From assembly GCA_023249695.1 (NCBI GenBank), contig JAHFCD010000058.1, positions 1 through 8,880 on the forward strand: a stretch of 8,880 bases of DNA. The letters run 5' to 3'. The position numbers were made by a program, and so were the translations under genes. The notes below the pieces were generated by a model. The model was not told where the DNA came from. It made no database searches and saw only the letters and a program-made list of their open reading frames with translations. The DNA is from Elusimicrobiota bacterium (lineage in GTDB: Bacteria; Elusimicrobiota; Elusimicrobia; UBA1565; UBA9628). Below, one piece after another: positions 1 to 5,450 of this stretch; positions within the stretch are counted from its first letter, which is position 1; every line of letters starts with the position of its first letter.

Positions 1-2
1 AG

Positions 3-239
3 CCGGACCTGAGGTACGTCCAGCTGTCCTATGACGAGGCGCGGCGGAGCATGCAGGCCTTGGGGATGACCGACGGCTACGCCGACGCGATGCTCGAGCT
101 CAGCGGCCACATGAACGAGACCTTGATCCAGGGAACGGAGATCCGCTCGGCGGTGAACACGACGCCGACCACGCTCGAGGCCTTCGCGAAGACGGTCTTC
201 CTGTCCCAGTACGAGCAGGCGGCGGGCGCCGTCCACTGA
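3..239 (+). CDS. NmrA-like NAD(P)-binding protein, C-terminal fragment
   Basis: This is the last 78 codons of a gene that begins left of the window; the reading frame starts at base 3 and ends at TGA 237-239. The visible part contains a 'VQLSYDEARRSMQALGM' stretch, a helical segment and a terminal 'TTPTTLEAFAKTVF' motif. These resemble the C-terminal substrate-side region of NmrA/NAD(P)H-binding atypical short-chain dehydrogenases, where a 'TPTTLEEFA' tail is common. Such proteins are cytoplasmic Rossmann-fold oxidoreductases or redox sensors acting on small quinones or isoflavone-like compounds. The Rossmann GxxGxxG nucleotide-binding motif would lie upstream and cannot be checked here. The gene is convergent with the next one, with only 4 bp between the stop codons and no terminator hairpin with a T-run. 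Confidence 0.75.
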   Translation, partial: PDLRYVQLSYDEARRSMQALGMTDGYADAMLELSGHMNETLIQGTEIRSAVNTTPTTLEAFAKTVFLSQYEQAAGAVH

Positions 240-243
240 CGGG

Positions 244-1248
244 TCAGCGCTTCATGCGCCGCAGCTGGCGGCCGATGTTGCCGCCGAGGCGGCCGCGCCA
301 GTCCGTCAGCGCCATGCCCTTGTCCCGCGCGGTCTCGGGGACCAGGCGGTAGACGAAGTGGTGGGTTACCTCGCCCAGCGCGACGAGCGCGGGCGCGCCG
401 AACAGGAGCAGCAAGGCGGGCTGAGAGCCGAAGGCCTGCAGCCACGCGGCCAAGGCGGCGAGGGCCGCGGCCGGATAGGCCGCGGCGAGCGCCGACCAGG
501 CGCTCCGGAAGGCGTTTTTCCCGGCGGGGCTCATTTTGGGATACCGATAATAGCGGCTCGCCCAAAATCCCGCGACGAGCGCGAAGTGCAGGGGGATGAT
601 CATCATGGGCAGGGCCATCACAGCGAAGGCGGCGGGCGAGGGAGCGCTCGTCAAGGCCTGGGTCCACGACCACACGCCCGCCGTCAAGGCGGCCATGCCG
701 CCGCCCAGCACCGCGGAATTTTGGAAGGCGCGCTTGACGCCATCGGGCATCGGCCGCGCGGAACGAGGCGAGGCGGGCGCGAGCGCGGGGCCGCGTCGCG
801 GCGACGGGCTCGCGTCGACGGACGCCGCCGGGTCTCCTTGGGAGACGCCGCCGTCGAAAAGGCCCTTGAGCTCACGGGCCGCTTCGGGCGAGGCGGCGGC
901 GGTCTTGGTCAGCGCGGCGCCGGTCGCGCGCAGGGCGTCCACGGGCTTGGCCGGGGTGGCGGAGGCCGGCGTCAAGGCGACGGGGATGAGCGCCGGCTTC
1001 GCCGCGACCGCCGACGGCGTCATAAGAGGCGGCGCCGGCGGCGCGGGGGCGAGCGCGGGCGTCAGGCCCGGGACGAGGAGGCCGCTCGCCGGGACCAACG
1101 GCAAGGCGAGGGACGGCGCCGCGCCCGTCTTAAGGGAAGGGGTTTCGCCCGGAAGCGACAGCTCGACGGCGCGGCCCGTTCCCGCCCGCGCGGGAGAGGA
1201 GGCGCAGACGAGCAGCGCGGCGATCAGAGCGCGCCGGAAGGGGCTCAC
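244..1248 (-). CDS. Exported/membrane protein with Pro/Ala-rich N-terminus and four predicted helices, function unknown
   Basis: A 334-residue protein starting with GTG (1248-1246) and ending at TGA (246-244). Residues 1-22 form a typical Sec signal peptide: RR near the N-terminus, a hydrophobic core, and an A-R-A cleavage site. Residues about 28-110 are a low-complexity tract rich in Pro, Ala, Leu, Thr and Ser. A short motif 'LFDGG' follows at 130-134, then a second Pro/Ser/Arg tract. The C-terminal part has four hydrophobic segments at about 177-200, 205-230, 248-272 and 277-300, and a basic tail (GRLGGNIGRQLRRMKR). It is probably an inner-membrane protein with a long periplasmic N-terminal region. 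I recognise no enzymatic domain. The N-terminal layout resembles that of the secreted PLD protein at 6470-7900. No Shine-Dalgarno precedes the start; a good promoter places +1 at the GTG. Confidence 0.8.
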   Translation of the reverse strand: MSPFRRALIAALLVCASSPARAGTGRAVELSLPGETPSLKTGAAPSLALPLVPASGLLVPGLTPALAPAPPAPPLMTPSAVAAKPALIPVALTPASATPAKPVDALRATGAALTKTAAASPEAARELKGLFDGGVSQGDPAASVDASPSPRRGPALAPASPRSARPMPDGVKRAFQNSAVLGGGMAALTAGVWSWTQALTSAPSPAAFAVMALPMMIIPLHFALVAGFWASRYYRYPKMSPAGKNAFRSAWSALAAAYPAAALAALAAWLQAFGSQPALLLLFGAPALVALGEVTHHFVYRLVPETARDKGMALTDWRGRLGGNIGRQLRRMKR

Positions 1249-1254
1249 CTCGTA

Positions 1255-1283
1255 AGGATAAGGCGGGGGCGGGGGAATTTCAA
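1255..1283 (-). promoter_or_regulatory. Sigma70-type promoter for the 334-aa membrane protein (leaderless)
   Basis: On the minus strand, TTGAAA (1283-1278) is followed by exactly 17 bp and then TATCCT (1260-1255). Six bases separate the -10 from the GTG start at 1248, so the predicted transcription start coincides with the start codon. No ribosome binding site is present. Confidence 0.65.
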
Positions 1284-1311
1284 GAGCCTGGCGCGGCGCG
1301 GGAAGAGGGCT

Positions 1312-1317
1312 TATACT
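1312..1317 (+). promoter_or_regulatory. -10 element for the pilin-domain membrane protein
   Basis: TATACT lies 9 bp upstream of the GTG at 1327, giving a predicted leader of 0-3 nt. The -35 position (1289-1294, TGGCGC) is poor. This promoter is back-to-back with the minus-strand promoter at 1255-1283, so the two divergent genes share a 78-bp control region. Confidence 0.5.
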
Positions 1318-1326
1318 CAGGCTCGA

Positions 1327-2001
1327 GTGAGAGGGCTTAACGTCGCGGTCCGTGTCTGTCTCGCGCTGGTCTTCGGGGCGCTGAGCCTCGGGCCGCTCGC
1401 GGGCATCTTGTTCGTCACGATGAAGATCATGGCGGACCCGTCGCGCGCGCGCGACGCGAGGATCATTCTCGCGCTATTCCCGATCGGAGTGCTCTTCGCC
1501 TGGGGCGCGTACTCCCAGGCGAAGGCGGCGCGCCGGATATGGACGGAGGAGAAGGCCGAGGAGACGGCGGCGTCGACGCGGTCTTTCCTCTTCGGCGCGG
1601 CGGTGGTCCTGCTGCTGGGCACGGTCGTGTACCGGAAGTTCATCATGTTCGTGCCGGGGCAGGGCCTGTTTCGCGCGGCGTTGGGACGCCAAACCGTCGG
1701 CCAGCTCGGCGCGATCCGCAGCTCGCTGAGCATCTATTACGGCGACATGGAAGGCCAATACCCCGCCGACCTCACGGCTTTGATCGGCCGGCGCTGGGGC
1801 GTGGAGAAGCTTCCGCTCGCCGAAACGGGAATGCATCCTCGCAGCGACGCGATCCAGCTGATGACCTCGGACGAGGTCGCGCGGCGCAAATTCCGCGACG
1901 ACGGCGGCTGGTACTACGTGACGGACGGGATGAACGCGGGGAATATCGGCGTCAACTGCGTGCACACCGACGTGAAGGGAAAGTCCTGGAACGACTACTG
2001 A
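1327..2001 (+). CDS. Polytopic membrane protein with C-terminal type IV pilin-like domain
   Basis: A 224-residue protein from GTG 1327 to TGA 1999-2001. Three hydrophobic segments lie at about 6-33, 43-63 and 86-108. They are followed by a globular region whose start (residues 124-152, including GAIRSSLSIYYGD and EGQYPADL) and end (DDGGWYY at 191-197, VNCVHTD at 209-215, KGKSW) resemble the periplasmic head of type IV pilins/pseudopilins, particularly those I know from Elusimicrobiota. It lacks the usual prepilin leader (a G-F/T-L-x-E cleavage site before one long helix), so it may be a membrane-anchored pilin-head protein rather than a filament subunit. The open frame extends far upstream, but that part overlaps the opposite-strand gene. 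GTG 1327 is chosen because it begins just before the first helix and sits 9 bp after TATACT. Function is inferred only; a role in pilus assembly or an independent sensor are both possible. Confidence 0.75.
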   Translation: MRGLNVAVRVCLALVFGALSLGPLAGILFVTMKIMADPSRARDARIILALFPIGVLFAWGAYSQAKAARRIWTEEKAEETAASTRSFLFGAAVVLLLGTVVYRKFIMFVPGQGLFRAALGRQTVGQLGAIRSSLSIYYGDMEGQYPADLTALIGRRWGVEKLPLAETGMHPRSDAIQLMTSDEVARRKFRDDGGWYYVTDGMNAGNIGVNCVHTDVKGKSWNDY

Positions 2002-2402
2002 GCGCCCCAGGACGCGCGGCGCGCGTTCCAGGAGCCGGCGCGCGCGAGCGGGCCGCCCGCGGCGGAGCCGAGGTAGATCCGCCCCGAGGAGATCCAGAAG
2101 TAGGCGTCCTGCTCGAAACGCTTGGCCAAGGCGCGCGCGGTCTCGGGGGATTTCACGATCAGGCCCCAGCCCGGCTCGCGGTGCGCGCCGTCCCGGCTGC
2201 CGCCGGTGACGCGGAAGTGCGTGATCTTCAGGGCCCGCAGCGCCCGGCGCAAAGCGGCGTCGCGGCGGCGGTTGACGGCGCGCGGGGCTTTCCGCCCGAG
2301 CGGATCGCAGGCGGTCACGACGGCGAAGCGGGCGGGAACCCTGGCGCGCGCCCCGACCGCGAAGTAGGCGTCGAAATACGGCGCCTTGAGGCGCTTGGCC
2401 AT
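1995..2402 (-). CDS. DUF3293 family protein
   Basis: A 135-residue soluble protein, ATG at 2402 and TAG at 1997-1995. The core 'FAVVTACDPLGR' (26-37), the basic 'NRRRDAALRRAL' (44-55), 'GGSRDGAHREPGW' (67-79) and 'RFEQDAYFWI' (95-104) match the pattern of the DUF3293 family, a small family of unknown function found across many bacteria. The start is chosen because ATG 2402 lies only 5 bp after the stop of the zinc-finger gene and begins exactly at the family's N-terminus. No Shine-Dalgarno is visible, so translational coupling is likely. The gene is the second of a two-gene operon. Its 3' end overlaps the 3' end of the convergent membrane protein gene by 7 bp. Confidence 0.8.
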   Translation of the reverse strand: MAKRLKAPYFDAYFAVGARARVPARFAVVTACDPLGRKAPRAVNRRRDAALRRALRALKITHFRVTGGSRDGAHREPGWGLIVKSPETARALAKRFEQDAYFWISSGRIYLGSAAGGPLARAGSWNARRASWGAQ

Positions 2403-2407
2403 GGGAG

Positions 2408-2698
2408 CTAGATCTGCGTGGGGGGCGTCGGAGGCGGCGTCGGCTCGGCGCGGCCTTTGCACGCGCTGATGTGCGTGAGCAGGCTCGTGACTTTCTCGCC
2501 GCAGCGCTTGCAGTAGCCGGGCTTGTTGACGCGGCCGAACCCGCCCTTGCCCGCGGCCTTGTTCTTGTGGCTGTAGCGGTTGACGAGATCCTTGATGTCG
2601 TCGGCGCGGTCTTTGCGGTCCTTCAGCAGAGGGCACTCCGGCTTATGGTCGGAGAGCTTGACGACGTTGACCGCGTTGCAGCGAAAGCAGATTTTCAC
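2408..2698 (-). CDS. Tandem C2HC zinc-finger protein
   Basis: A 96-residue protein from GTG 2698 to TAG 2410-2408. It has two similar putative zinc-binding sites: C4-x2-C7-x10-H18-x3-C22 and C63-x2-C66-x9-H76-x3-C80. The linker between them is highly charged and basic (KDRKDRADDIKD, then SHKNKAAGKGGFGR), and the tail is proline-rich. The matched spacing of both fingers and the lysine/arginine content suggest nucleic-acid binding, but structural zinc binding or protein contact would also fit. I do not recognise a named family. It is the first gene of an operon with the DUF3293 gene 5 bp downstream, and is divergent from the DUF4404 gene. No Shine-Dalgarno is present; a -10 (TACACT) lies 7 bp upstream of GTG. 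Confidence 0.75.
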   Translation of the reverse strand: MKICFRCNAVNVVKLSDHKPECPLLKDRKDRADDIKDLVNRYSHKNKAAGKGGFGRVNKPGYCKRCGEKVTSLLTHISACKGRAEPTPPPTPPTQI

Positions 2699-2705
2699 CG
2701 CCTAC

Positions 2706-2711
2706 AGTGTA
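2706..2711 (-). promoter_or_regulatory. -10 element for the zinc-finger/DUF3293 operon
   Basis: On the minus strand TACACT (2711-2706) is followed by 7 bp and then the GTG start at 2698, again predicting a leaderless transcript. I find no good -35 at 16-18 bp, so the promoter may be weak or need an activator. Confidence 0.45.
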
Positions 2712-2737
2712 GCCTAAAAATGTTGACGGGCGCGGGC

Positions 2738-2766
2738 TTGACGCGCGGCGGCGATCGGGGTATAAC
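2738..2766 (+). promoter_or_regulatory. Sigma70-type promoter for the DUF4404 gene (leaderless)
   Basis: TTGACG (2738-2743), 17 bp, TATAAC (2761-2766), then 6 bp to the ATG at 2773. The predicted +1 is the A of ATG. A second TTGACG at 2723-2728 is too far from the -10 to be used with it. Confidence 0.7.
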
Positions 2767-2772
2767 AAGAGC

Positions 2773-3030
2773 ATGATCGAAGAAACGCTCGCCAAGATCG
2801 AGGCCGCCCTGAGCGCGGCGCGCGTGGCCGATCCCAAGAATAAGGCCGAGCTGATCGCCTTGCTCGAGAAGCTCAAGGCCGAGGTGCAGCAGGGAAAGCG
2901 CTCCCAGGATCAGCTCGACGCGGCCGGCGCGGGCCTGCGCGACGCCGCCCTCGATTTCGAGGCGACGCATCCGACCTTGGCGGCCGTGATCAACGACGTC
3001 AGCACGATGCTCGCGAAGCTCGGCATATAA
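2773..3030 (+). CDS. DUF4404 family small helical protein
   Basis: An 85-residue, almost entirely alpha-helical acidic protein. The N-terminal half has heptad-like Leu/Ile/Ala spacing (IEETLAKIEAAL; ELIALLEKLKAEV), consistent with a short coiled coil. The C-terminal half carries 'FEATHPTLAAVIN' (62-74) and ends in 'LGI'. That layout (a helical hairpin, the F-E-x-x-H-P-x-L signature, a terminal L-G-I/M-G-I) matches the DUF4404 family, whose function is unknown. It is expected to be cytoplasmic. The ATG sits 6 bp after a TATAAC -10, and no ribosome binding site is present. The next gene on the same strand starts 188 bp downstream behind its own promoter; no terminator is seen between them, so read-through is possible. 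Confidence 0.75.
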   Translation: MIEETLAKIEAALSAARVADPKNKAELIALLEKLKAEVQQGKRSQDQLDAAGAGLRDAALDFEATHPTLAAVINDVSTMLAKLGI

Positions 3031-3041
3031 TCCGCCGGGGC

Positions 3042-3070
3042 TTGACGGGACTGGGCCGGCCTGTTACACT
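3042..3070 (+). promoter_or_regulatory. Sigma70-type promoter for the TPR gene
   Basis: TTGACG (3042-3047), 17 bp, TACACT (3065-3070). The predicted start is near 3075-3077. Unlike the other promoters here, it lies far from the downstream gene and leaves a leader of roughly 140 nt before ATG 3219. Confidence 0.7.
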
Positions 3071-3074
3071 GAAA

Positions 3075-3143
3075 ATGTCGGACGGTGATGTTCGACGGCC
3101 CTGCGATACGGGACCCAAGCGTTCGGACCCTGGTCTTCCTTGA
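3075..3143 (+). CDS. Candidate 22-residue leader ORF (speculative)
   Basis: An ATG lies 5 bp after the TACACT -10 and opens a 22-codon frame (MSDGDVRRPCDTGPKRSDPG, two more residues, then TGA). By the rule seen at other genes in this window, an ATG at or next to +1 could be translated as a leaderless message. It is in the same frame as the TPR gene but separated from it by this TGA and a later TAA. It could be a leader peptide affecting expression of the TPR gene, or simply untranslated leader. The composition is not diagnostic. Confidence 0.2.
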   Translation: MSDGDVRRPCDTGPKRSDPGLP

Positions 3144-3207
3144 AAAAGCGGATCGGGGTCGCTCCTTTATAAGGCGCGGCTCCGAGGCCTCCGAGGCGGA
3201 AACGGCG

Positions 3208-3213
3208 AGGAGG
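3208..3213 (+). promoter_or_regulatory. Strong Shine-Dalgarno of the TPR gene
   Basis: AGGAGG, 5 bp before ATG 3219, is the only textbook ribosome binding site in the window. CCTCC at 3188-3192 in the same leader is complementary to its GGAGG and could fold back on it. Confidence 0.7.
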
Positions 3214-3218
3214 GGTCT

Positions 3219-4013
3219 ATGTCCATCAAATCGAGCGGTGAGTATCAGGACCGAGGACTCGAGCTGCTGTTGGCGGACAATGCCGAGGAGGCGCTCGCGG
3301 TCTTCGAAGAAGGCGCGCGGAAGTTCCCCGGCGACGCGGAGCTGAACCTGGGGCGGGCGTTGACGCTCAACCGTCTGGGCGAGTACGTCCGGGCGAGCGA
3401 AATCCTCGAAGGTCTGCGCGGGACCTCCACGCAGATGGAAGACGTGCTGTCCGGCCTGGTCGAGGCGTATCTCGGGCGCGGTATGACCGCGCAGGCCAAG
3501 GCGGCGGCGAAGGACGCGTGCGACGGTCCGGCCAAGCACGACGCCGAGACCTTGTGCCGGCTGGGACGGTTGTTCTACATGAAGAAGCGCGTCCGCGACG
3601 CCCTGCCGTTCTACGAAAGGGCCGCGGAGCTTTCCCCGAAATGGGGCGAGGCGTGGTTCGGCTTGGGCGCGTGCCAGTGGGCCCTATCGCACCCGGCGGG
3701 CGCGGAGGCGGCGCTGCGGCGCGCCGTCGAGCTCGAGCCGGCGGACTGGCAGGCCCGGCAGTTCCTCGGCTGCGTGCTGCACGACTTGGGACGCAAAAAG
3801 GACGCGCGCGAGATGCTGGAAGCGGTGCCGTTGAACGTCTCGTGGCAGAAGGCCGCGTTGGAAAGAATGGTCGCGATGGCCTGGTGGCCCCAGGACGCGG
3901 AGAAGCGCAAGCAGATGGAGTCGCTGTGGAAAAGCGTGATGGGCGGCGCCCCTGGGCGTGGGGCAATGGACGTGCTTGAGGAAGTCAGCCGGAAGATGGA
4001 GTTCAAGCCGTAG
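3219..4013 (+). CDS. TPR-repeat protein
   Basis: A 264-residue protein with no signal peptide or membrane segment, so probably cytoplasmic. It is built of tetratricopeptide-like helical hairpins. The clearest are at about 5-38 (ALAVFEEGARKFPGD end), 39-72, 109-142 (DALPFYERAAELSP end) and 143-176 (AALRRAVELEPAD end), with degenerate units at about 73-108 and 177-206. A charged C-terminal helix follows (DVLEEVSRKMEF). TPR arrays bind partner proteins or peptides; no catalytic domain is present, so it is likely a scaffold or adaptor, and its partner cannot be named. The start is fixed by AGGAGG 5 bp upstream. The transcript should end at the hairpin at 4045-4080. Confidence 0.85.
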   Translation: MSIKSSGEYQDRGLELLLADNAEEALAVFEEGARKFPGDAELNLGRALTLNRLGEYVRASEILEGLRGTSTQMEDVLSGLVEAYLGRGMTAQAKAAAKDACDGPAKHDAETLCRLGRLFYMKKRVRDALPFYERAAELSPKWGEAWFGLGACQWALSHPAGAEAALRRAVELEPADWQARQFLGCVLHDLGRKKDAREMLEAVPLNVSWQKAALERMVAMAWWPQDAEKRKQMESLWKSVMGGAPGRGAMDVLEEVSRKMEFKP

Positions 4014-4044
4014 ACCGTCGTCAGCACGACGCACAGCCGAGCGG

Positions 4045-4080
4045 GGGCCGCCGGGACGACACCGGCGGCCCTTCTCGTTT
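4045..4080 (+). terminator. Rho-independent terminator after the TPR gene
   Basis: A perfect 10-bp GC stem, GGGCCGCCGG (4045-4054) and CCGGCGGCCC (4062-4071), with a 7-nt loop, followed by the T-rich TTCTCGTTT. It lies 31 bp after the TPR stop codon. On the minus strand the stem also lies upstream of the convergent pyrophosphohydrolase stop at 4083, but there it lacks a T tail, so termination should be mainly on the plus strand. Confidence 0.8.
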
Positions 4081-4082
4081 AA

Positions 4083-4424
4083 TCAGCGCTTGTGTATGCG
4101 GCCGCGATTGAGGGCCGCGGGATACTTGAGCGCGTTCTTCTTCATCTTCGCGAGCGAGGCCTCGGTCAGGTCGATGCCGAAGTGGTCGCCGATCTTCTTG
4201 AGGTAGATGTAGGTGTCGGCCAATTCCTCGGCGAGGTGGGCGCGTTGCGCGGCGGTGAGGTTCTTGGCCTGCGCGGGCGTCAGCCACTGGAAGATCTCGA
4301 CGATCTCGGCGGCTTCCTTGACCATCGCCATCGCGAGGTTCTTCGGGCCGTGGTACTTGCCCCACTTGCGCTCGCGGGCGAAGCGAAGGATCGTCTCGTC
4401 GAGTTCGGCGCGCCGGTCTTTCAT
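4083..4424 (-). CDS. MazG-like nucleotide pyrophosphohydrolase (RS21-C6/dCTPase type)
   Basis: A 113-residue all-alpha protein, ATG 4424 to TGA 4085-4083. It carries the divalent-metal signature of the MazG/all-alpha NTP pyrophosphatase superfamily: E37-x2-E40-x2-E43 in 'KEAAEIVEIFQW', then E67-x2-D70 in 'EELADTYIYL' about 27 residues later. It ends with the 'KMKKNALKYP' segment seen in RS21-C6-type enzymes. Members hydrolyse (d)NTPs to NMP plus pyrophosphate and clean modified or excess nucleotides from the pool; the substrate here is unknown. The length is typical for the single-domain type, not two-domain MazG. No toxin or antitoxin partner is adjacent. A GATAAT -10 lies 6 bp before ATG; the GGAG close by is too near the start to act as a good Shine-Dalgarno. 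Confidence 0.88.
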   Translation of the reverse strand: MKDRRAELDETILRFARERKWGKYHGPKNLAMAMVKEAAEIVEIFQWLTPAQAKNLTAAQRAHLAEELADTYIYLKKIGDHFGIDLTEASLAKMKKNALKYPAALNRGRIHKR

Positions 4425-4430
4425 GGCTCC

Positions 4431-4436
4431 ATTATC
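4431..4436 (-). promoter_or_regulatory. -10 element for the MazG-like gene
   Basis: On the minus strand GATAAT (4436-4431) sits 6 bp before ATG 4424, predicting a leaderless message. The matching -35 position falls inside the imperfect palindrome at 4439-4478 and is not a good consensus, so the palindrome might act as an operator. Confidence 0.45.
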
Positions 4437-4438
4437 GC

Positions 4439-4478
4439 ATAGGTGAATACTGTCATGACCGTTAGGCCTGACACCTAT
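4439..4478. repeat. AT-rich imperfect palindrome between amidohydrolase and MazG-like genes
   Basis: Outer arms ATAGG (4439-4443) and CCTAT (4474-4478) enclose inner arms TGTCA (4451-4455) and TGACA (4469-4473). A 7-nt asymmetric bulge (4444-4450) separates the left arms, and the tip is CC-GTTA-GG. The surrounding 60 bp are clearly less GC-rich than the rest of the window. It could be a REP/RAYT-like extragenic palindrome, an operator, or a terminator for the upstream amidohydrolase gene. There is no T-run for a standard terminator. Confidence 0.5.
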
Positions 4479-4481
4479 TTC

Positions 4482-5450
4482 CTATTTTCGAAGCAGGGAG
4501 GCGAAGTCGGCGGCGGGCTCGAGGCCGAGGGCTTTTTGGACCAGGAACTGGCGGTCGAAGGGGTTCGCGGTCCGCTTGGCGCGCAGGTAGGCGCCGGGGC
4601 CGCCGGCCAAAGCGGGGAAGGCCCACACCGGCAGGGGATAATCGGTGCCGAAGAGCAGGCGCGGGCGGAGCTCCGCGCAGCCGCGCAGCTTGAGCAGCAT
4701 GCCGAAGCGGTTGGGCAAGGTCAGCGCCGAGCTGTCCACGTAGAAGCGCGGGAATTTGCGGACCATGTCGAGCATGGTCTGAAAATGCGGCTCGCCGAGC
4801 ACGAGGCCGCGGCTGCAGCCGTGCGCGGCGATGACGGTGGCGCCTTCCTCGAGAGCGGGGATCAGGCGCTCGGGGTTGCCCACGCTTTGATCCTGGCCGA
4901 TCAAGGAGAACTCGAAGCCGATGTGGCTGAGCAGGGGAAGGCCGAGCTTGGCGAGCTCGCGCCAGAAAGGACGGTGCTTCGGGTCGCCGGGGTCGAAGAC
5001 CTGGGCGTTGGGCAGGAGCTTGACCAGCGCGGCGCCGCGCGCCGCGCAGCGGCCGAGCTCGTCGAGCGCGTCGCGGCGGTTGGGGTTGACCGAGACGCCC
5101 GGAAGAAAGCTTTTGTTCTCCTCGGCTATGGCCAGCACGTAGTCGTTGGAGATCAGGAAGTCGGTGCGCGCCTCGTCGAGGCGGCCGTCGGCGCCGTACA
5201 CGCCGTCCATCGCCAAGGTCACCGCGCGGGAGACGTAGGCCGAGGCCGCGAGCGACGACGCCAGGCGCGCGCGATAGCGGCGGTTGGCCTCCTCGGGGTC
5301 GTCCATCGGCAGGCCCAGGCGCAACGCGACCGTGCGCGCGACGAGGCCGTTCTTCATGCGCGTCGAGAGGAGGCAGCCGTTGTCCTTGGTGGGCAGGGCC
5401 GCGAGGTGGCAGTGCGCGTCGGTGAGCGTCTTTGAGGGCGCGTCGCTCAT
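4482..5450 (-). CDS. Metal-dependent amidohydrolase (amidohydrolase 2 type)
   Basis: A 322-residue soluble TIM-barrel hydrolase, ATG 5450 to TAG 4484-4482. Visible metal-site elements are H13-x-H15 in 'DAHCHL', K144 in 'ALVKLLPNAQ', H176 in 'LLSHIG', H210 in 'AAHGCSRG', and D270 in 'LFGTDYPLPVW'. This order (HxH, Lys, His, His, Asp) is that of the amidohydrolase superfamily, and the 'GTDYP' ending fits the Amidohydro_2 group of decarboxylases and hydrolases. The substrate is unknown. The open frame continues upstream, but that part overlaps the DUF4862 gene. ATG 5450 is chosen because it starts just before the HxH motif and overlaps the preceding TGA in an ATGA junction, indicating translational coupling in an operon. 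Confidence 0.88.
   Translation of the reverse strand: MSDAPSKTLTDAHCHLAALPTKDNGCLLSTRMKNGLVARTVALRLGLPMDDPEEANRRYRARLASSLAASAYVSRAVTLAMDGVYGADGRLDEARTDFLISNDYVLAIAEENKSFLPGVSVNPNRRDALDELGRCAARGAALVKLLPNAQVFDPGDPKHRPFWRELAKLGLPLLSHIGFEFSLIGQDQSVGNPERLIPALEEGATVIAAHGCSRGLVLGEPHFQTMLDMVRKFPRFYVDSSALTLPNRFGMLLKLRGCAELRPRLLFGTDYPLPVWAFPALAGGPGAYLRAKRTANPFDRQFLVQKALGLEPAADFASLLRK

Noticed and set aside
236..247. Short inverted repeat CTGAC-GG-GTCAG between the first two genes
   Set aside because: It is created by the two convergent stop codons, the loop is too small and no T-run follows, so it is not a credible terminator.
358..1326. Long plus-strand open frame upstream of and in frame with the pilin-domain gene
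   Set aside because: It lies antisense to the signal-peptide protein at 244-1248, is extremely Arg/Gly-rich with no domain, and a promoter and good GTG start exist at 1312-1327. It is a GC-driven shadow.
1539..2411. 290-codon plus-strand open frame across the pilin-domain and DUF3293 genes
   Set aside because: It is out of frame with the pilin gene and antisense to DUF3293, with low-complexity Arg/Gly content.
4083..4424. MazG-like gene as part of a toxin-antitoxin or phage-defence module
   Set aside because: No mazE/mazF, nuclease or helicase partner is adjacent. The neighbours are a TPR protein and metabolic enzymes, so a housekeeping nucleotide-pool role is simpler.
4443..5435. 330-codon plus-strand open frame across the amidohydrolase gene
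   Set aside because: It is antisense to a gene with clear metal-site motifs, shows no recognisable domain, and its Ala/Glu/Gly/Val/Arg bias is typical of shadows.
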